Assembly (NCBI GenBank): GCA_017557085.1
Contig: JAFZAR010000226.1
Coordinates: 1-12,620, forward strand
Reading direction: 5' to 3'
DNA: 12,620 nucleotides
Origin: Verrucomicrobiota bacterium
GTDB taxonomy: Bacteria > Verrucomicrobiota > Verrucomicrobiia > Limisphaerales > UBA1412
This document shows positions 1 through 6,434 of this stretch, one piece after another (within the stretch, counting starts at the first letter, position 1; every line of letters begins with the position of its first letter). The notes beneath the pieces were generated by a model. It ran no database searches. It worked only from the letters and a program-made list of their open reading frames with translations, and had not been told where the DNA came from. The position numbers and the translations under genes were made by a program.

Positions 1-182
1 CAAGTTTGGTCTTTGGTACAAAAAATTGGCGATTTCTGTGTAGACCTAATTGTCTTACGCTAAAGCGTTAAACTATATGTTAATAACTTATTTTCTTTTC
101 CCATTCCTCAGCATCACACACGCCGAGGAACGACCTCCGTAAGGTAGCACGTATTTTGCAAATGCGCAAGAGTATATATACA

Positions 183-243
183 GTTCTATCACAGGTTCCC
201 GGTGAGGAATTTGTGGGAACTTACCGGGAACCAGTGACAGAAC
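183..243. repeat. Long imperfect inverted repeat
   Basis: Two 21-nt arms (183-203 and 223-243) match as reverse complements at 19 of 21 positions, around a 19-nt spacer. The innermost 10 bp (GGTTCCCGGT / ACCGGGAACC) are perfect. A third copy of GGGAAC lies in the spacer at 215-220. There is no T-run after either arm, so it does not look like a plain terminator. A REP-like element, a MITE or a remnant of insertion-sequence ends are possible; the sequence alone does not decide. Confidence 0.8.
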
Positions 244-277
244 CGAACATTGGTATCACACCGAACATCGGCATCGC
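242..277. repeat. Tandem 18-bp direct repeat, two copies
   Basis: Copies at 242-259 and 260-277 agree at 15 of 18 positions. Both begin ACCGAACAT. Read in the plus frame with codons starting at 243, they encode PNIGIT and PNIGIA, with two of the three differences falling at silent third positions. The repeat directly abuts the right arm of the inverted repeat. Confidence 0.75.
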
Positions 278-308
278 AAATATCTACACCCTCAAAACGC
301 AAAAAGAC

Positions 309-321
309 GCGCGAGTCGCGC
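309..321 (-). terminator. Possible small hairpin plus T-run on the minus strand
   Basis: GCGCGA and TCGCGC flank a single G, giving a GC-rich 13-bp palindrome. On the minus strand it can fold as a 5-bp GC stem with a 3-nt loop, followed by GTCTTTTTG. That resembles an intrinsic terminator that would stop antisense transcription leaving the fucosidase region. The stem is short and no minus-strand gene ends here, so the call is weak. Confidence 0.25.
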
Positions 322-354
322 ATCTCTACATAACATATTGCTATTCAATGATTT

Positions 355-392
355 ATCTGTGTGTATCTGTGTTCATCTGTGGTTCTTATAAT
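355..392 (+). promoter_or_regulatory. Candidate fucosidase promoter with three 10-bp repeats
   Basis: ATCTGTG occurs at 355-361, 365-371 and 375-381, exactly 10 bp apart, so the copies sit on one face of the helix. They are followed by a perfect TATAAT at 387-392. No good -35 hexamer lies about 17 bp before that box, which would fit activator-dependent transcription with the repeats as the binding site. The start site would be near 399, about 57 nt before the ATG at 457. Short ATCTGTG-type repeats also occur as dispersed non-coding sequence in some bacteria, so the regulatory role is inference. Confidence 0.4.
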
Positions 393-430
393 ATCTTTCC
401 CCACCTTACAAATTTTCCCTTTACAATCAC

Positions 431-444
431 AGAGGTCAGCCTCT
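431..444 (+). promoter_or_regulatory. Small hairpin in the fucosidase leader
   Basis: AGAGG (431-435) and CCTCT (440-444) form a 5-bp stem with a 4-nt loop, 12 nt before the chosen ATG. AGAGG is the only Shine-Dalgarno-like purine run nearby. It lies about 21 nt from the ATG, too far for ordinary use, and is paired within the hairpin. A role in translation control is speculative. Confidence 0.25.
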
Positions 445-456
445 ACCATAAACGGC

Positions 457-1869
457 ATGAGAAGTATCTTTCATAAGATTGCAGTACTCACACTGGCTCT
501 GGCAGCCACTGCCGCATCTTCTACCGTTACTCTGGCGGATGAAACTCCCCAGCAACGGGATGAACGCATGGCATGGTGGCGTGAGGCTCGTTTGGGAATG
601 TTTGTTCACTGGGGACTCTACTCGCAGGCCGCCGGTGTCTGGGACGGCAAAAAGTACTATGGCGGCGTAGAGTGGATCCAAAACTCCGCCGGTGTCCCGA
701 CCGCTGAATATGAAGCAGTCCTGCGTCCGCGGTTCCATCCCAAAGAGGGTTTTGCCGATGAATGGGCTCAGCTGGCCAAGGATATGGGTGCCAAATATGT
801 CGTCTTCACCAGCAAGCATCATGAAGGATTCGCTCTGCATGATTCCGCCCTGACCGACTATGACGCGAAGGACTTCTGCGGACGCGATCTGGCCAAGGAG
901 ATCATCAACGCCGTCCGCAAACAGGATCTGAAAGTGGGCATCTATCACTCCATGATAGACTGGCATCATCCGGATTATATCGCTTTTGACAATACTCTGC
1001 CCCATCCGCTGAAACACCAGCGCAACAAGGACAAGCCCCTGCCCGTTGAAGGACATGACTTTAACAAGTATCTGGATTACCTCTCCGGTCAGGTGGAGGA
1101 ATTGACCACCCATTACGGACCGCTGGACATCATGTGGTGGGATTTCTCGCATCCCTCGGCGGAAGGCCATCACTGGCGCGCCAAGTCTCTGATGGAACAG
1201 GTGCGCAAAAGCAATCCGAAGATCATCCAAAACAACCGCTTGTATAATTCCGGCAATGTCTCCGGCGATAATCTTTCCATCTTCAATCCCGCCAAGGGCG
1301 ACTTTACCACACCGGAACAGTACATTCCCGAAACAGGGATGCCGGGCGTGGACTGGGAAGTCTGCATGACACTGAACGGCACCTGGGGCTACAGCGGCCA
1401 CGATCTGAACTGGAAAAGCTCCGAGACGATCATCCGCAATACGATCGACATCATCTCCAAGGGCGGCAACTACCTGCTCAATGTAGGCCCCTGCCCGGAC
1501 GGTTCCATCCCGGAAGCTACTTACATCCGTTTCCATGAACTGGGCGCGTGGATGAAGAAGTATGGAACGGCTCTTTACGGAACCACGGCGAACCCGCTCC
1601 GCGGCGTGGATTGGGGCCGCATCACCGCCAAGGGCGACACGCTTTACCTGATGGTATTCAACTGGCCCGAAAACAACACGATCACCGTACCGATGACCGT
1701 GGAAGGCACCGCCAATGCCTGGATGATGGCCGATCCGAAAGTCGCTTCTCTCAAGACTGAAGCCACCGAAGAAGGTCTGCGCATCACGATGAATACGGAA
1801 TATCAAAATCCCTATGCCTCCGTGGTCGTTCTTCAGGCTAAAGGCAAAGTGATCGAAGCCAAGAAGTAA
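457..1869 (+). CDS. Secreted GH29 alpha-L-fucosidase
   Basis: The predicted 470-residue protein is a glycoside hydrolase family 29 exo-alpha-L-fucosidase, which removes terminal L-fucose from glycans with retention of configuration. Residues 1-27 form a signal peptide ending TLA before DET, so it is exported. Family landmarks are visible: HWG at 51-53, the KHHEGF segment at 120-125, the probable nucleophile D229 in IMWWDFSHP, the GDFTTPEQ block, and SKGGNYLLNVGPCPDGSIP near the end of the barrel. A beta-rich tail of about 80 residues follows. The acid/base residue cannot be assigned by eye. I chose ATG 457 because the in-frame extension from 361 runs through the promoter region and would hide the signal peptide. 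The ATG lacks a good ribosome site at normal spacing. It stands alone on the plus strand; natural substrate and linkage are unknown. Confidence 0.93.
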   Translation: MRSIFHKIAVLTLALAATAASSTVTLADETPQQRDERMAWWREARLGMFVHWGLYSQAAGVWDGKKYYGGVEWIQNSAGVPTAEYEAVLRPRFHPKEGFADEWAQLAKDMGAKYVVFTSKHHEGFALHDSALTDYDAKDFCGRDLAKEIINAVRKQDLKVGIYHSMIDWHHPDYIAFDNTLPHPLKHQRNKDKPLPVEGHDFNKYLDYLSGQVEELTTHYGPLDIMWWDFSHPSAEGHHWRAKSLMEQVRKSNPKIIQNNRLYNSGNVSGDNLSIFNPAKGDFTTPEQYIPETGMPGVDWEVCMTLNGTWGYSGHDLNWKSSETIIRNTIDIISKGGNYLLNVGPCPDGSIPEATYIRFHELGAWMKKYGTALYGTTANPLRGVDWGRITAKGDTLYLMVFNWPENNTITVPMTVEGTANAWMMADPKVASLKTEATEEGLRITMNTEYQNPYASVVVLQAKGKVIEAKK

Positions 1870-1892
1870 AAGCAAAAGCCGAACAGGCTGAC

Positions 1893-1930
1893 AAAACCCG
1901 CTGTCTATTCACGGCAGCGGGTTTTATTTT
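1893..1930 (+). terminator. Intrinsic terminator of the fucosidase gene
   Basis: A perfect 11-bp stem (AAAACCCGCTG at 1893-1903, CAGCGGGTTTT at 1915-1925) with an 11-nt loop is followed by ATTTT. It begins 23 nt after the fucosidase stop codon. Confidence 0.9.
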
Positions 1931-1940
1931 GAGATAGCGC

Positions 1941-1977
1941 AAAACAAAAACGGCAGCCGTTCAGACTGCCGCTTTTT
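1941..1977 (-). terminator. Intrinsic terminator of cstA
   Basis: Read on the minus strand, a 6-bp stem (CGGCAG / CTGCCG at 1951-1956 and 1966-1971) is preceded by an A-run and followed by TTTTTGTTTT. It lies 24 nt past the cstA stop. With the plus-strand terminator next to it, the convergent genes are insulated from each other. Confidence 0.88.
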
Positions 1978-2001
1978 GCGAACCTTCAACAGGTTCAAAG
2001 T

Positions 2002-3663
2002 CTAATTCTTCTTATTGCCCTGGAACATCTTCCGCAAAGCATCGAACAGAATCGCCAGGGTCATCACCAACAGCAGACCGCAGACAGCTCCGACAGCCCA
2101 GTTTGAATTCGTCACACAACTCTTGACGACCAGCTGAACCATCGCTGCGATCGTGATCACAAACATGATCACCATCGGGATACTGATGAAGAACGTACTC
2201 TTTCCGCTCTTGCGTCTCCAAAGGAAGAGGAAGAACAATCCCAATGCCGCCAGCAGCTGATTCGTCGCGCCGAATGCCGGCCAGATCAGCTTCCACAAAG
2301 GCTGATCTCCGGGAGCCAGGAAAATAGCCGCCGCGGGCACTGCCACGATCGCGAATGAACAGATAGAACGATTCAGCAGTGTATTTGATATCCCGAACAG
2401 CTCCTGAACGATGAACCGGGTCAAACGGGTTCCAGCGTCCAGCGAAGTCAGCAGGAAGGTACTCACCGCCAGCAGAGCAAACGCGCTCACCACCAGTGAA
2501 TTCATTCCCAAAGCGCTCATAAAACTGCCTAATCCGCTGGCAAACAATGTTGTAGGAGGCATTCCGGGATTCTGTGTCAGGATCATCACCGTCGCCAGCG
2601 CCAGCACGGCCAGCACACCTTCCATCAGCATTCCGCCGTAAGCAATAGGACGAGCTTCAGATATCTTATTGAGCTGCTTGGAGGTCGTTCCGGTCGCCAC
2701 CAGTCCATGGAAACCGCTGATCGCGCCGCAGGCGATCGTCACAAAAAGGATCGGAAAGATCGGCCCCAGATCCGGGTCATTGAACCCGGTAAAGACGGGA
2801 TACTGGATGGAATACTTTCCCGTAACTCCCACAGCCAGCAATCCCAACGCGCCTCCCACCAGACAGGCATATAACAGGAATGAAGAAAGGAAATCCCGTG
2901 GCTGGAGCAGGATCCACACCGGCAGCACCGATGCCACCGCGCAGTAGATCAATAAAACGACTGTCCATACAAAGTGGGGATTCATGCCGGTTTTGGCAGC
3001 CACCGTCTCCGGCATCAGCGGGATATACAGCGAAACCCAGATAGCGACAAAAACAAGCGGCACAAAGACAAGTGAAAGTTTACCCGCGGACAGCCCGGAG
3101 CGTTTCAGCGCCAATCCGAACGCCACCGCCAGCCCGATATAGATCAGTGATGCCATGGCAACGATACCACCCTGGGTTTCAGCCTCCTTGACCGGCGGAG
3201 CGAACGTCGCCGCCGTCAGATCCACAAACACGATAAGGATATAAAAGAGAACGATCATCAGGAACGCCAGGAAGATTTTGTACGAAAAACCGCCCAAAAA
3301 ATCACGAGCGATCTCACCCAGCGATTTCCCCTGATTGCGCACACTGGCGATCAAAGAGGAATAATCATAGACCGATCCCATGAAAATACAGCCTATCAGG
3401 ATCCAGAGCAGAGCCGGTCCCCAGCCGAACGCCAACCCGGCAACGACCGGACCCACGATCGGGCCGCTTCCCGCGATCGCGCTGAAATGATGCCCGAACA
3501 AAACCAATTCAGGGGCAGGATCATAATCCACCCCGTCCCTCATCGTATGAGCAGGTGTCTGCTCTTCTTTATTTACTTCAAGCCTGCGTTCAACAAATCC
3601 ACCGTAAAAGTGGTAACCCAAACCAAAAAGAACACAAGCCGCAAAAAATATTGCAAGCAACAT
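2002..3663 (-). CDS. cstA: CstA-family carbon starvation / pyruvate-peptide transporter
   Basis: The predicted 553-residue polytopic inner-membrane protein has well over ten hydrophobic segments. CstA-family members, such as E. coli CstA and BtsT, import pyruvate and/or peptides when carbon is short. Family signatures are present: GHHFSAIAGSGPIVGP at 57-72, GSVYDYSSLIASVRNQGKS just after it, a central ATGTTSKQL, DAGTRLTRFIVQEL, and FGATNQLLAAL near the C terminus. It is clearly shorter than the roughly 700-residue E. coli proteins, matching the short class found in other phyla rather than a truncation, since both ends look complete. The start is set by the first hydrophobic helix and an AAAGGT just before the ATG. 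It lies 75 nt downstream of bioA with no obvious terminator between them. The substrate cannot be told from sequence. Confidence 0.93.
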   Translation of the reverse strand: MLLAIFFAACVLFGLGYHFYGGFVERRLEVNKEEQTPAHTMRDGVDYDPAPELVLFGHHFSAIAGSGPIVGPVVAGLAFGWGPALLWILIGCIFMGSVYDYSSLIASVRNQGKSLGEIARDFLGGFSYKIFLAFLMIVLFYILIVFVDLTAATFAPPVKEAETQGGIVAMASLIYIGLAVAFGLALKRSGLSAGKLSLVFVPLVFVAIWVSLYIPLMPETVAAKTGMNPHFVWTVVLLIYCAVASVLPVWILLQPRDFLSSFLLYACLVGGALGLLAVGVTGKYSIQYPVFTGFNDPDLGPIFPILFVTIACGAISGFHGLVATGTTSKQLNKISEARPIAYGGMLMEGVLAVLALATVMILTQNPGMPPTTLFASGLGSFMSALGMNSLVVSAFALLAVSTFLLTSLDAGTRLTRFIVQELFGISNTLLNRSICSFAIVAVPAAAIFLAPGDQPLWKLIWPAFGATNQLLAALGLFFLFLWRRKSGKSTFFISIPMVIMFVITIAAMVQLVVKSCVTNSNWAVGAVCGLLLVMTLAILFDALRKMFQGNKKN

Positions 3664-3672
3664 ACGACCTTT

Positions 3673-3700
3673 ATTCTACCCCTTATCCGAAAAATGTAAA
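3673..3700 (-). promoter_or_regulatory. Weak candidate promoter in front of cstA
   Basis: On the minus strand, TTTACA (3695-3700) and TAGAAT (3673-3678) are separated by 16 bp, each one mismatch from consensus. The box ends only 9 nt before the cstA ATG, so the transcript would be nearly leaderless and would lose the AAAGGT ribosome site. Read-through from bioA is an equally good explanation. Confidence 0.25.
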
Positions 3701-3738
3701 TAGCGCAGAAAAAGAAATAGCTTAACGGTCAATATATT

Positions 3739-5109
3739 TTAGTTGCCAAGCACTTCCGCTATAGACTGGCGCGCAATGGAGATCGCGGTCTGAAGTTCCT
3801 CGCGTGTAATGTTGAGCGGAGGATTGAAATAAAGCACATTGCCCAGCGGTCTTAAAAGCAATCCGTGCCGCAAAGCGTGTTTATAGATCTCATAACCGAT
3901 GCGTTTTCTGGAATCGAAAGGCTCCTTTGTTTTTGGATCCTTCACCAGTTCAATGGCGTGGATCAGCCCGATATGACGAATCTCCCCCACATGAGGATGA
4001 GCCGCAAAAGCTTGTTCCAGCTCCTGAGTCAGCCAGACCGCGTTTTTGTTCGCTGTTTCGATAACAGGCTCTTCTTTCAATATCTTTTGCACGGCCAACG
4101 CCGCGGCGCATCCCAGCGGATTGCCGGCATAAGTATGACTATGCAGAAACGCCTTGCCCTCATTGTAGTCCGCGTAAAAAGCGTCATAGATCTCCTGTGT
4201 CACACAAGTAGCCGACATCGGCAGATACCCGCCGGTCAGCCCTTTGGAAAGGCACATCACATCCGGCGAGATGCCGGCATGATCGCAGGCAAACATTTTT
4301 CCGGTACGCCCAAAGCCCGTAGCGATCTCATCCGCGATCAGCTTGACATCATAAGCATCGCAGAGGGCTCGCATTTTTTTCAGATACAAAGCCGGATAGA
4401 CACGCATCCCCGCGCTCCCCTGCAACAGCGGTTCCAGAATGACGGCGGCACACTCCGAAGCGTGTTCAGCGAACGCCTTTTCCGCCGCCTGAAAGCACTC
4501 ACACCGGCACTGGCCGCGCAGCTTGCCGAGAGGACAGCGGTAACAGTCCGGAGCCTGGATGGGAATGGTGCGCATCATCATGGGCTGGTATATCCGGGTA
4601 TAAAGATCCATACTGCCCACAGCCAAAGCCCCGATCGTCTCGCCATGGTAGCCGTCTGTCAGACAGAAGAAGCGCTGTTTCCGCGGCTTGCCGGTCTGCA
4701 AATAAAACTGGAAACACATCTTGAGCGCGCATTCCACCGCCGCGGAACCGTTGTCATTGAAATGGAACTTCTTGATTCGAGGCGGCACGATCTCCGCCAA
4801 AGAACAAGCCAGCCGAATAGCCGGAGCATGAGTGAAATTCGCGAAAATAACATGCTCCATCTTCTGCAGCTGGTCGCTGATGGCCCGGTTGATCGTGTCA
4901 TTGCTGTGCCCCAGCAGATTCGCCCACCAGGAGCTGACGATATCCAGATATTTTTTGCCGTGGATGTCATAAAGCCAAACCCCTTTGGCATGATCAATGA
5001 CAATAGGCGGAAGCTCCTCATAATCTTTCATCTGAGAGCACGGATGCCAGATGTATTTCAGATCCGTCTGCTCCGGGGTCAGGTCTCCGCAAAAGTCAAA
5101 ATCCTTCAT
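3739..5109 (-). CDS. bioA: Adenosylmethionine-8-amino-7-oxononanoate aminotransferase
   Basis: The predicted 456-residue cytosolic enzyme is a class III, PLP-dependent aminotransferase that converts 7-keto-8-aminopelargonate to 7,8-diaminopelargonate, normally using S-adenosylmethionine as amino donor. The BioA-specific N terminus is present (YIWHPCSQMKDYE at 19-31, then SSWWANLLGHSN at 59-70). GYHGETIGALAVGSMD follows in the cofactor domain, the conserved acidic residue is D260 in IADEIATGFGRTG, and the Schiff-base lysine is K289 in CLSKGLTGGYLP. A cysteine cluster (C189, C192, C201, C203, C205) occupies a loop where other class III members also carry CYRCP-like sequence, so I do not treat it as a new metal site. 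It starts 20 nt after the bioD stop; the AAGGA overlapping that stop is the likely ribosome site. bioB, bioF and bioC are not in this window. Confidence 0.96.
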   Translation of the reverse strand: MKDFDFCGDLTPEQTDLKYIWHPCSQMKDYEELPPIVIDHAKGVWLYDIHGKKYLDIVSSWWANLLGHSNDTINRAISDQLQKMEHVIFANFTHAPAIRLACSLAEIVPPRIKKFHFNDNGSAAVECALKMCFQFYLQTGKPRKQRFFCLTDGYHGETIGALAVGSMDLYTRIYQPMMMRTIPIQAPDCYRCPLGKLRGQCRCECFQAAEKAFAEHASECAAVILEPLLQGSAGMRVYPALYLKKMRALCDAYDVKLIADEIATGFGRTGKMFACDHAGISPDVMCLSKGLTGGYLPMSATCVTQEIYDAFYADYNEGKAFLHSHTYAGNPLGCAAALAVQKILKEEPVIETANKNAVWLTQELEQAFAAHPHVGEIRHIGLIHAIELVKDPKTKEPFDSRKRIGYEIYKHALRHGLLLRPLGNVLYFNPPLNITREELQTAISIARQSIAEVLGN

Positions 5110-5129
5110 AGCTTGTTCTACTTTGTTCC

Positions 5130-5816
5130 TTATTCATACAGCGAAGCCAACACTTCCGCGTCCATCTCCAATTCAGCCGCGTTTTCCTGTATCACGGCCA
5201 GAACGGGAACACCGGTCATTTCCGTCACCATGCGCCGGTTATCCTCTTCCATGAGATCACCCGGATGGAAATGATTGAGCAGTATCCCCTTCACCGGAAT
5301 CTCCCGCAGGCGCAAATGTTCAATGGTCAGAACGGTGGAATTGATCGTCCCCAGTCCCGCGTGAGCCACCACCAGCACAGACAATCCCAGTTTGTGTACC
5401 AGATCATCCAGCCCCATACGTTCCTGATCATCCCAGCGCAAAGGACAGACTATTCCGCCGCTGCCTTCCATGGTCAGATAATCGTAACGCTCCCTGGCTG
5501 ATTGAAAATCCCGCGCGACCTTTTGAAAATCTATTGGGAGTGAGTTGATCTTTGCCGCCAGATGCGGAGAAACCGCCTCCGGATAGACATACGAAACCAA
5601 TCGGGAAGTTTGTTCTCCTATCCTTGCGGTCTCATTAACATACAGAGCGTCACCCGGCAGAAGTTCTCCTTGACCGTCACGTTCCGCGCCGGAAATAGCA
5701 GCCTTGTAATATCCCGCTTTTTTACCACTGTCCCGCAGTTTTTTAACGATCAAGGCGGTCACATACGTCTTCCCCACATCTGTTCCCGTTCCTGTGATAA
5801 ACAAACTCTTTCCCAT
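5130..5816 (-). CDS. bioD: ATP-dependent dethiobiotin synthetase
   Basis: The predicted 228-residue cytosolic enzyme closes the ureido ring of dethiobiotin from 7,8-diaminopelargonate, CO2 and ATP. The P-loop GTGTDVGKT occupies residues 9-17, K38 lies in GYYKAAISG, and the Mg/phosphate segment MEGSGGI contains E117. The usual KPV after the lysine is KAA here, and the following GAERDGQGELLPGDALYV stretch matches a BioD subclass I associate with clostridia-like bacteria. It is therefore a variant rather than a damaged gene, though shared ancestry or transfer cannot be judged here. GAGAGGGA at about 5827-5834 is a reasonable ribosome site. It is followed directly by bioA, giving two consecutive pathway steps in one unit. 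Confidence 0.95.
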   Translation of the reverse strand: MGKSLFITGTGTDVGKTYVTALIVKKLRDSGKKAGYYKAAISGAERDGQGELLPGDALYVNETARIGEQTSRLVSYVYPEAVSPHLAAKINSLPIDFQKVARDFQSARERYDYLTMEGSGGIVCPLRWDDQERMGLDDLVHKLGLSVLVVAHAGLGTINSTVLTIEHLRLREIPVKGILLNHFHPGDLMEEDNRRMVTEMTGVPVLAVIQENAAELEMDAEVLASLYE

Positions 5817-5838
5817 AAACTTGTCTTCCCTCTCTTGG

Positions 5839-5865
5839 AAAAGAGCTCCAGTAAAACCGGAGCTC
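5839..5865 (-). terminator. Hairpin plus short T-run between lptE and bioD
   Basis: On the minus strand, GAGCTCC (5859-5865) pairs with GGAGCTC (5843-5849) around a 9-nt loop, and TTTT (5839-5842) follows. It could end the upstream operon after lptE. Because only 22 nt separate it from the bioD ATG, any bioD promoter must lie before it, so it also sits in the bioD leader and could act as an attenuator. Confidence 0.6.
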
Positions 5866-5879
5866 CCTATTATGAAGAA

Positions 5880-5899
5880 TTCAATTATATGTAATTGAA
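5880..5899 (-). promoter_or_regulatory. Perfect 8-bp palindrome over a TATAAT box before bioDA
   Basis: TTCAATTA (5880-5887) and TAATTGAA (5892-5899) are perfect inverted arms around four bases. On the minus strand a TATAAT (5884-5889) lies inside. There is no clear -35 hexamer. The layout fits an operator over a bioDA promoter, but the sequence does not match the BirA, BioR or BioQ operators as I recall them. An AT-rich chance palindrome after the lptE stop is also possible. Confidence 0.35.
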
Positions 5900-5902
5900 A
5901 AA

Positions 5903-6433
5903 CTATTTGATCTTCCCATCCCCCAGGACACTGGCAATATTGCGAGCCAGATTCTCCATCGCGATGGGAATGGCCTGACGTTCCGCGCTGGTCTGATCCT
6001 TGCCTAAAGGAAACACCGTGCTTCCTTCAAAATCCTGTTCCAGCAGAACTCTTCCCGTAGCTCTCTCCCGCAGGATCGCGTGAACGCTGATGGTGATATA
6101 GTAATCCACATGGACCGATACATTACCGGGATAGGATCCTATGCCGTTTCTATCAAAATCGGTGATCGTCCCTTCCAGAATGTAATCACTGGAATCACGA
6201 TCCGAGCAAAGACGGAAAGTTCCATCCTGCTGGATCGCGCGGCGCAAAGGTGTCATCAGATAAGCACTCAACCGGGGCTCGATCGTTAAATTCTGGAAGT
6301 GTTTGATCTCAATAGAAACATCTCCCGCTATCTGATCATTCGTAGGCCCCAAACGGTAACCTGCGCACCCAGTTAAGCATAAAACGCTCAAACAGAGTGA
6401 TAAAAACAGGGAAATATGTTTCAAAAAAGCCAT
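5903..6433 (-). CDS. lptE: LptE-like LPS-assembly lipoprotein
   Basis: The predicted 176-residue outer-membrane lipoprotein resembles LptE, the plug and partner of LptD in LPS insertion. Residues 1-22 form a hydrophobic lipoprotein signal ending in the lipobox L20-T21-G22-C23, followed by AGYRLGP. The body carries the family pattern of a beta segment, FQNLTIEPRLSAYLMTPLRRAIQQDG, a short strand pair, and DYILEGTITDFDRNG. I chose ATG 6433, which follows the bamD TAA by one base (TAA-A-ATG) and places the signal peptide at the N terminus. The longer frame from 6493 adds a Lys/Arg-rich run antisense to no feature but overlapping bamD, and would bury the signal. Translational coupling to bamD is likely. 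LptD is not visible in the window, so the partner is inferred. Confidence 0.82.
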   Translation of the reverse strand: MAFLKHISLFLSLCLSVLCLTGCAGYRLGPTNDQIAGDVSIEIKHFQNLTIEPRLSAYLMTPLRRAIQQDGTFRLCSDRDSSDYILEGTITDFDRNGIGSYPGNVSVHVDYYITISVHAILRERATGRVLLEQDFEGSTVFPLGKDQTSAERQAIPIAMENLARNIASVLGDGKIK

Positions 6434-6434
6434 T

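Larger units (their letters stand above)
1..456. other. Gene-poor repeat-rich region upstream of the fucosidase
   Basis: I see no convincing gene in this stretch. It holds an imperfect hairpin (104-130), a long inverted repeat (183-243), a tandem 18-bp repeat (242-277), a GC-rich palindrome (309-321), three ATCTGTG repeats at exact 10-bp spacing (355-381) and a TATAAT box (387-392). A minus-strand open stretch from 220 down to a TAA at 80-82 reads as a protein-like peptide ending in DAEEWEKKISY, but it has no ATG start and is only about 46 codons. It could be a gene remnant or part of a dispersed repeat. A plus-strand frame from 156 runs through the promoter region into the fucosidase start and is not believable as a whole. 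Confidence 0.6.

Noticed and set aside
104..130. TTCCTC / GAGGAA hairpin as a terminator
   Set aside because: It has a mismatch in the stem, a 9-nt loop and no T-run on either strand.
361..456. GTG-started N-terminal extension of the fucosidase
   Set aside because: It would place 32 extra residues before a normal signal peptide and overlap the triple repeat and TATAAT box.
156..476. Plus-strand frame of 106 codons before the fucosidase
   Set aside because: It runs through the repeats, the candidate promoter and past the fucosidase start; its second half has no protein-like pattern.
436..1875. Minus-strand open frame of 479 codons opposite the fucosidase
   Set aside because: It mirrors a clear GH29 gene, has no recognisable domain, and arises from the codon bias of the sense strand.
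4495..4546. Five-cysteine cluster in BioA as a new metal site
   Set aside because: Class III aminotransferases often carry a CYRCP-like cysteine loop at this place, so nothing novel is needed.
3865..5274. Plus-strand open frame of 469 codons opposite bioA and the end of bioD
   Set aside because: It is antisense to two well-supported enzymes, with low-complexity Arg/His/Gln-rich content.
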